A stretch of DNA of 17,479 nt, taken from positions 4,170 through 21,648 of the forward strand of contig DGZR01000092.1 of assembly GCA_002397155.1 (NCBI GenBank), written 5' to 3'. The stretch's first letter is position 1, and each line of letters opens with the position of its first letter. Source of the stretch: Firmicutes bacterium UBA4975 (GTDB lineage Bacteria; Bacillota; Proteinivoracia; UBA4975). The notes under the pieces were generated by a model. The model saw only the letters and a list, made by a program, of their open reading frames with translations. It ran no database searches and was not told where the DNA came from. Made by a program: the position numbers and the translations under genes. This document shows, one piece after another, positions 13,304 to 17,479 of this stretch.

Positions 13304-14025
13304 CCTTCACCGCTTGAGATATGTATTGGCGCGAATATTTTTTCCTGAGTGACCGCCGCTTCCCCCAGCCGCACCAGTTCCAAGAGGGCCAAAAAGGTCA
13401 CGATGATCTCCTGGAGGTCCAGCCCCCGGGCCAACTCGGTAAAAGTAAAGGGGCCCGCCGCCAGCCTTTGCCGCAGTTGGGCGATTTTTTCTTCTATCGG
13501 CATGCCCGCCGGGGTCAGTTGGCGCACCTCCACCCGGGTTCTTTCCAGGGCCCGGACAAAGGCGGAAAAAAGGTTGTCCAGGGACAGGGGGGCCAAGGGA
13601 CGGGCATTGGCTTCAATAGGCAGCGTCGAAGGCCGGGTGTAGTCGTAATTGTCCGAAGCCGCCATCCCCTCCAGCTTGGCCGCCAGTTCCTTAAAGCGCT
13701 TGTACTCAACCAGGCGCATTATCAGCTCTTGACGGGGGTCGGGTTCCTCTGCCAAGAGGGCCCGCTCGGTCCTGGGGAGCAGGGAACGGGATTTCAGCTC
13801 AAGCAAGTAGGCGGCCATGAAGATAAAGTCGCTGGCCTGTTCCGGGTCCAGGTCCACCTGGCTCAGGCTCTCCAGGTAGCTGCTGGTGATGTCGGCGACG
13901 GCGATGGTGTGGATGTCCAGCTTGTCCCGCTCCACCAGGTAAATGAGCAGGTCAAAAGGCCCTTCAAATTCGGGCAGGCTGACCTGGGGCACAGGCCGGG
14001 ACTGGGTGAGCTGCCTGGCTTTCAC
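13300..14025 (-). CDS. scpA: Segregation and condensation protein A (kleisin)
   Basis: ScpA bridges the Smc ATPase heads and binds the ScpB dimer. The 241-residue protein has the family N-terminus FEGPFDLLIYLVERDKLDIHTIAVADIT, the AAYLLELKSRSLLP stretch (about residues 71-84), an acidic linker, and a C-terminal winged helix ending FVTFLALLELVRLGEAAVTQ-like. Length is normal. The GTG start overlaps the stop of the protease gene (GTGA) and follows GGGGAGGGGGG. Tight coupling to the neighbouring genes on both sides is seen. Confidence 0.96.
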   Translation of the reverse strand: MKARQLTQSRPVPQVSLPEFEGPFDLLIYLVERDKLDIHTIAVADITSSYLESLSQVDLDPEQASDFIFMAAYLLELKSRSLLPRTERALLAEEPDPRQELIMRLVEYKRFKELAAKLEGMAASDNYDYTRPSTLPIEANARPLAPLSLDNLFSAFVRALERTRVEVRQLTPAGMPIEEKIAQLRQRLAAGPFTFTELARGLDLQEIIVTFLALLELVRLGEAAVTQEKIFAPIHISSGEG

Positions 14026-14687
14026 GCCCCCCCTCCCCAGAGCAAGCGGAGCACCAAGGCCCCCACCCGGGTGATTACCCCGATAACCGCGTTGGCGACC
14101 GGGGTGAGAAAGACCCGGTGGAGGCCGGTGGCAATGACCAGGATGAGGATTAAAAAGCCGTACTGCTCCAAAGTGTATAGAAACCCGGAAAATCGGTCGG
14201 GAAGTAGGCTAAAGAGAATTTTTGATCCGTCCAGGGGCGGGATGGGCAGCAAGTTGAAGACCCCGAAGTAGACATTGTAGATCAGCAGGTACTCAAAGAA
14301 GATCACGGCGTGGAAGGCCGGCCCCCAGCGCCAACTGAGAGCAATGGTCAAAACCCTGAGTATTCCCGCCAGCAGGGCCAGGGCAAAGTTCATGCCCGGT
14401 CCCGCCAGGGATACCAGGAACATGCCCCGGCGGCGATCCCCCCGGAAGTACATGGGGTTGACCGGCACGGGCTTGGCCCAGCCAAATCTCACAATCAGCA
14501 ACATGAGCAAGCCCACCGGATCGACATGCCTGAGGGGATTTAAGGTCAGCCGTCCGGCATAGCGGGGGGTGGGGTCGCCGAGAAGGTCGGCCACTTTGCC
14601 ATGGGCGTACTCGTGAAAGCTCATGGCGATAATCAGGGCAGGCAGCCAGTAAATTATATCTTGGAGAAAATCGGATAGATACGGCAT
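14022..14687 (-). CDS. Site-2-type zinc metalloprotease, peptidase M50 family
   Basis: An integral membrane protease of the short YwhC/YydH-like M50 group. The 221-residue protein carries H25-E-Y-A-H29 (HExxH zinc motif) in its first membrane segment and NLLPIPPLDG near residue 145, where D153 would be the third zinc ligand. Four to six hydrophobic segments are visible. The substrate is unknown; members of this subgroup lack PDZ domains, as here. The ATG directly follows the TAA of the cca gene, with GGGAGGG seven bases upstream. In many Firmicutes this gene precedes scpA, as it does here. Confidence 0.93.
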   Translation of the reverse strand: MPYLSDFLQDIIYWLPALIIAMSFHEYAHGKVADLLGDPTPRYAGRLTLNPLRHVDPVGLLMLLIVRFGWAKPVPVNPMYFRGDRRRGMFLVSLAGPGMNFALALLAGILRVLTIALSWRWGPAFHAVIFFEYLLIYNVYFGVFNLLPIPPLDGSKILFSLLPDRFSGFLYTLEQYGFLILILVIATGLHRVFLTPVANAVIGVITRVGALVLRLLWGGGA

Positions 14688-17270
14688 TTATTTTCCCTCC
14701 CGGTGCAGGCCGACGGCAAGAGCTAGTTCCTCTTCCCGGGTATGGACCCGCCCTTCTATTTTTGCTCGGTGGACAGCCCGGAGGATCTCACCCATTTCCG
14801 GGCCGGGCTCAATCCCCAGTTCCAACAGATCGTTGCCCCCGATGGCTGTCTTTAAATTCGCCTGTTTATCCAAGTAGAGCAAGACCTTGGCCTGTTGGAC
14901 CGGTTCCCCTGGGTAAACGGCCAACAGGGCCAAAAGGGCCAAGGGGGGCTGGTTCCGGAGCAGATCATAAGTTTCCCCCGGGGTATCCAGGCCAGCCAAA
15001 GTCCGGTGCAGCTCGGCCAGGTTTTCCCCTACCTCCCCCACCAGCTCGGCTTCCTTCTGGTCCAGACCCAGCCGGCCGAGGGTTTCCTCTCCTATCGCCC
15101 CGTCAATGGCCTTTAGCAGGATCAAGGGATAGAGGAGGTGGGCAAAAAGGGCGGTGCCGGTCCCCGCCTGCCAACGGTTGAGGCGGGCGGCGGCGGCAAT
15201 CTGGCCGGTCAAATCCCCGTTCCAGTTAATCCCGGGCAGGAGCTGGTCAAGGAGCCCCTGCTCCCGGGCCAGGCCCAGTAGGGCCGGCGCGTTTGCCTCG
15301 TGAAAGAGCAGGCGCATTTCCCGGCCGATCCTGGCGACAGAGGCCTTGGCCAGCATGCCGTCGGCTACCGCCCTGCTCATGAGATCCTGGGTGACCCCAT
15401 CCAAGCGGAATCCGTACCGGCCGGCAAACCTCACCGCCCGCAAGATCCGGGTGGGATCGTCGACAAAACTCAGGTTGTATAGCACCCGGACCAGCCCGGC
15501 CTGGAGATCGGCCCAGCCATTAAAGAAATCGAGAAACTGGCCAAACTGACTGGTATTCAGGGCAAAAGCCAAAGTATTGATCGTAAAATCCCGGCGGTAT
15601 AGGTCCTCTTTAATGGTGGTCTCCTCTACCCTAGGGGTCGCCCCGGGAAACTGGTAGCTCTCCCGGCGGGCGGTGGCAAAGTCCACCCTAAAACCCTCGG
15701 CAAGGGTCAAAGAGGCAGTGCCCAGTTCGGGGTAAATGGCTAATCTCCCTCCCGTCGCCGCCGCCAGTTGCCGGGAAAACTCGACGGCGTCTCCTTCCAG
15801 GGCCACGTCCAGATCAGTGACGGGAAGGCCCAGGAGCAGATCCCGGACAAATCCGCCCACCGCATAAGCGGCGATACCCTGCTGCTGGGCCGCCTCCCCC
15901 AGGAGCATTAAAAACCCCTGGGTCCGCTGGGGCAGTCTGCTCTTCACCAATTCGGCCAGGTTATCTCCGGGGGCGGCTAAGCGGTACTTTCCCGGGGACC
16001 CACCGGGGCCGCCCAGGTGCCGGAGCAAGTCCGACCGGGTGATGATGCCCACCAGTCTCCCCTGATCCAGCACCGGCACCCGGCCGATGTCATTGTAGAG
16101 GAGGATGCGGGACACTTCATCAATCGGAGAATGAATGTCGATGGTGAGAAGGCTGCGGCTCATGTACTCCCTGGCCGGAGCCTGGCCCAGGCCTTGGCGC
16201 AAAGCTCCTTCTACATCCCCTCGGGTGAGGATGCCCGTGATTCTTTGTTGCCTGTCCGTCACCGGCACTCCCGTATGGCCAAAGCGCTGGAAAAATTCCT
16301 GGACCTCGGCAATAGAAGTGTCTTCGGAAACCGTCCTGACCGGGGCGGACATTATGTTGCCGGCTGCCCCTTGGAGGGGGAGTCTGAGCTGCAATAGTTC
16401 GGCTGCTTTGCCGCATAGCTGGGCGGGGGCGACCCCCGTGACCGTTGCCGCCACCGCCCCGGCCCCTCCCCTTACCGGCAGGGAACGGAGCAAGGTCCGC
16501 AGATCAAGGTCCGGCCGCAGGGTCCGGGCGACCAGGTGAACCCGGTCGGCCATCTGGACGACGCTGAGGGCCAGATCGCAGGACTCCAGTTCGAGCAGGC
16601 GCTGGGTGAGGTCGCCCAGGCCGCTGACAAACTGTTTCAAGTCGGCGGTCATGAAGAGCACGCTTCGCCCATTTATGTTCTCGTGGCGAACTCCCTGGAT
16701 AAGGGCCGCCGCTAGGTCAAGCTGGTCAACGGTCAAGGGGAGGTCAAGGTACTTTCCCACCAGGGGCAGGTTGCCTCCCCTGTCCAAGAGCCAGCCCGCT
16801 GCCCCCGTATCTCGGGAAGTGACGGCGACACTGGTCAGACAGTCGGTGGCCCCGTAGATACCCAATAAAAACAGGGTGGCCTCAAAAGGTGAAACCGGCA
16901 ACCCCTCCGCCTCCAGCTCTGAAAGCAAAAGGGTGGTTAGGGCCCCCACCGGTCGGGGTCCAGGGGACCCGGCCGAGGGTGGACAGTAGCCATGGACTAC
17001 TAGATTGGGGACTGTCCGCCGGAGTTCGGCCAACAGGCCCAGCCCCTCCCGGTCCTCGCCAATCAGGTGGAGGGTCGTCACTTGGTCCAGGCTCAAGCCT
17101 TCGGCCCGATACAGGGGCAGAAATTCTCGATGAGCGGAAATAAAGCGACGAACCCCGGGAAGCTGGCCGCCGGCCAAGGCCATTATGGCCTGGGGATGCA
17201 ATTTTCCACAAGCGACCATGGCGGCCAGCCCGTCAAAACCCGCGCCGCCTGGGCTGATGATAACCTCCAC
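14688..17270 (-). CDS. cca: CCA-adding enzyme/poly(A) polymerase fused to degenerate DHH and CBS domains
   Basis: The C-terminal part (about residues 455-860) is a class II tRNA nucleotidyltransferase: AVGGFVRDLLLG, the catalytic DLD of VTDLDVALEGD, RRDFTINTLAF, and DDPTRILRAVRFAGRYGFRLD. It builds or repairs the tRNA 3' CCA end. Residues ~303-420 are two CBS domains (NIMSAPVRTVSEDTSI and EYMSRSLLTIDIHSPIDEV). Residues 1-300 have the DHH-DHHA1 phosphoesterase layout, but the catalytic motifs are gone: SPGGAGFD for THANxDFD, HGYCPP for the DHH motif, GGA for GGH. The GTG start at 17270 is chosen because GGGAGGAGG lies seven bases upstream; the frame is open to 17336 but that would cover the promoter. 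First gene of the operon. Confidence 0.92.
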   Translation of the reverse strand: MEVIISPGGAGFDGLAAMVACGKLHPQAIMALAGGQLPGVRRFISAHREFLPLYRAEGLSLDQVTTLHLIGEDREGLGLLAELRRTVPNLVVHGYCPPSAGSPGPRPVGALTTLLLSELEAEGLPVSPFEATLFLLGIYGATDCLTSVAVTSRDTGAAGWLLDRGGNLPLVGKYLDLPLTVDQLDLAAALIQGVRHENINGRSVLFMTADLKQFVSGLGDLTQRLLELESCDLALSVVQMADRVHLVARTLRPDLDLRTLLRSLPVRGGAGAVAATVTGVAPAQLCGKAAELLQLRLPLQGAAGNIMSAPVRTVSEDTSIAEVQEFFQRFGHTGVPVTDRQQRITGILTRGDVEGALRQGLGQAPAREYMSRSLLTIDIHSPIDEVSRILLYNDIGRVPVLDQGRLVGIITRSDLLRHLGGPGGSPGKYRLAAPGDNLAELVKSRLPQRTQGFLMLLGEAAQQQGIAAYAVGGFVRDLLLGLPVTDLDVALEGDAVEFSRQLAAATGGRLAIYPELGTASLTLAEGFRVDFATARRESYQFPGATPRVEETTIKEDLYRRDFTINTLAFALNTSQFGQFLDFFNGWADLQAGLVRVLYNLSFVDDPTRILRAVRFAGRYGFRLDGVTQDLMSRAVADGMLAKASVARIGREMRLLFHEANAPALLGLAREQGLLDQLLPGINWNGDLTGQIAAAARLNRWQAGTGTALFAHLLYPLILLKAIDGAIGEETLGRLGLDQKEAELVGEVGENLAELHRTLAGLDTPGETYDLLRNQPPLALLALLAVYPGEPVQQAKVLLYLDKQANLKTAIGGNDLLELGIEPGPEMGEILRAVHRAKIEGRVHTREEELALAVGLHREGK

Positions 17271-17277
17271 AGTCCCG

Positions 17278-17306
17278 CCTCCTCCCAAAAAACCAAAATA
17301 ATTATA
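17278..17306 (-). promoter_or_regulatory. Extended -10 promoter and ribosome-binding site of the cca operon
   Basis: Minus strand TGGTATAAT (TATAAT at 17301-17306), with only a weak T-rich -35 about 17 bases upstream. CCTCCTCCC on the plus strand (17278-17286) is the GGGAGGAGG Shine-Dalgarno, which decides the GTG start. Leader length would be about 25 bases. Confidence 0.65.
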
Positions 17307-17366
17307 CCATAAATCCCCTCCGCCCAAAAACACCACGCACCAAAGGGCAGCCTACCCCCATCCCCT

Positions 17367-17439
17367 AAAAGGTAGGGGGGTCGTCCCGGCCCCCACCCCA
17401 ACGACCTTCAAAAAAGGTAGGGGGGTCGTCCCGGCCCCC
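17367..17439. repeat. Two-copy GC-rich tandem repeat (28-base identical units, 45-base period)
   Basis: Bases 17367-17394 and 17412-17439 are identical. Each unit has G-run AGGGGGG, then TCGTCCCGG, then a C-run. Read on the minus strand each unit can fold G-run to C-run and is followed by TACCTTTT, resembling a terminator. The rest of 17340-17479 shows no gene. Confidence 0.6.
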
Positions 17440-17479
17440 CGCCCGCAAAGATGGACCCCATCCCTCAATATGCCCTATC

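Noticed and set aside
13321..14271. 316-codon plus-strand open frame across scpA and the M50 gene
   Set aside because: It is antisense to two confidently identified genes and shows no family features.
17271..17336. Upstream extension of the CCA enzyme to an ATG at 17336
   Set aside because: It would make the TATAAT promoter and GGGAGGAGG site coding; the GTG at 17270 is ideally spaced from that site.

Overview
The window reads as chromosomal DNA from a GC-rich, endospore-forming, anaerobic Firmicute of the Peptococcaceae/Moorella kind. Evidence is the dense run of Firmicute sporulation and chromosome genes (scpA, scpB, a DUF2953 protein, gerW, dacB, spmA, spmB), Gram-positive ribosome-binding sites, extended -10 promoters, frequent GTG/TTG starts, and the CcpN-YqfL pair. 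All 20 genes I call lie on the minus strand, so transcription runs from high to low coordinates. No rRNA, tRNA, CRISPR array, insertion sequence or phage gene was seen.

Layout in transcription order. (1) 17271-17479: leader holding a 45-base-period tandem GC-rich repeat and an extended -10 promoter. (2) 12779-17270: four tightly coupled genes: a CCA-adding enzyme fusion whose N-terminal DHH domain has lost its catalytic motifs, an M50 site-2-type protease, and the condensin partners ScpA and ScpB. (3) 12308-12709: a DUF4332 helix-hairpin-helix protein with its own promoter and terminator. (4) 8778-12183: spore genes DUF2953, gerW, dacB, spmA, spmB, with a forespore-like promoter before the DUF2953 gene and a strong sigma-E-like promoter before dacB. 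(5) 2854-8644: an accessory block of six genes: an unknown small protein, an unfamiliar fold-type-I PLP enzyme, an FCD-domain regulator with an unusual N-terminal domain, a 78-residue protein, a single-chain cobalamin-binding/TIM-barrel mutase-like protein, and a P-loop ATPase. It ends at a strong bidirectional terminator. (6) 1-2709: a DegV-family protein with its own promoter, the pseudouridine synthase RluB, the glycolysis/gluconeogenesis repressor CcpN, and the truncated PPDK regulatory protein.

In Bacillus subtilis the order is scpA-scpB-ypuI-dacB-spmA-spmB-rluB. Here that backbone is kept, but the B12/PLP block plus degV sits between spmB and rluB. The block is the best candidate for an undescribed system: a B12-dependent carbon-skeleton or amino-group mutase, a PLP enzyme acting before or after it, a P-loop protein that may reactivate the mutase or load its cofactor, a small accessory subunit, and a dedicated regulator with a palindrome across its own promoter. 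The substrate cannot be read from the sequence.

Other points of note are a perfect match to the remembered CcpN operator consensus beside the ccpN start, a palindrome across the dacB -10 that could mask the ribosome-binding site only in read-through transcripts, an 86-base coding overlap between the DUF2953 gene and gerW, and a KTG-to-KIG change in DacB.
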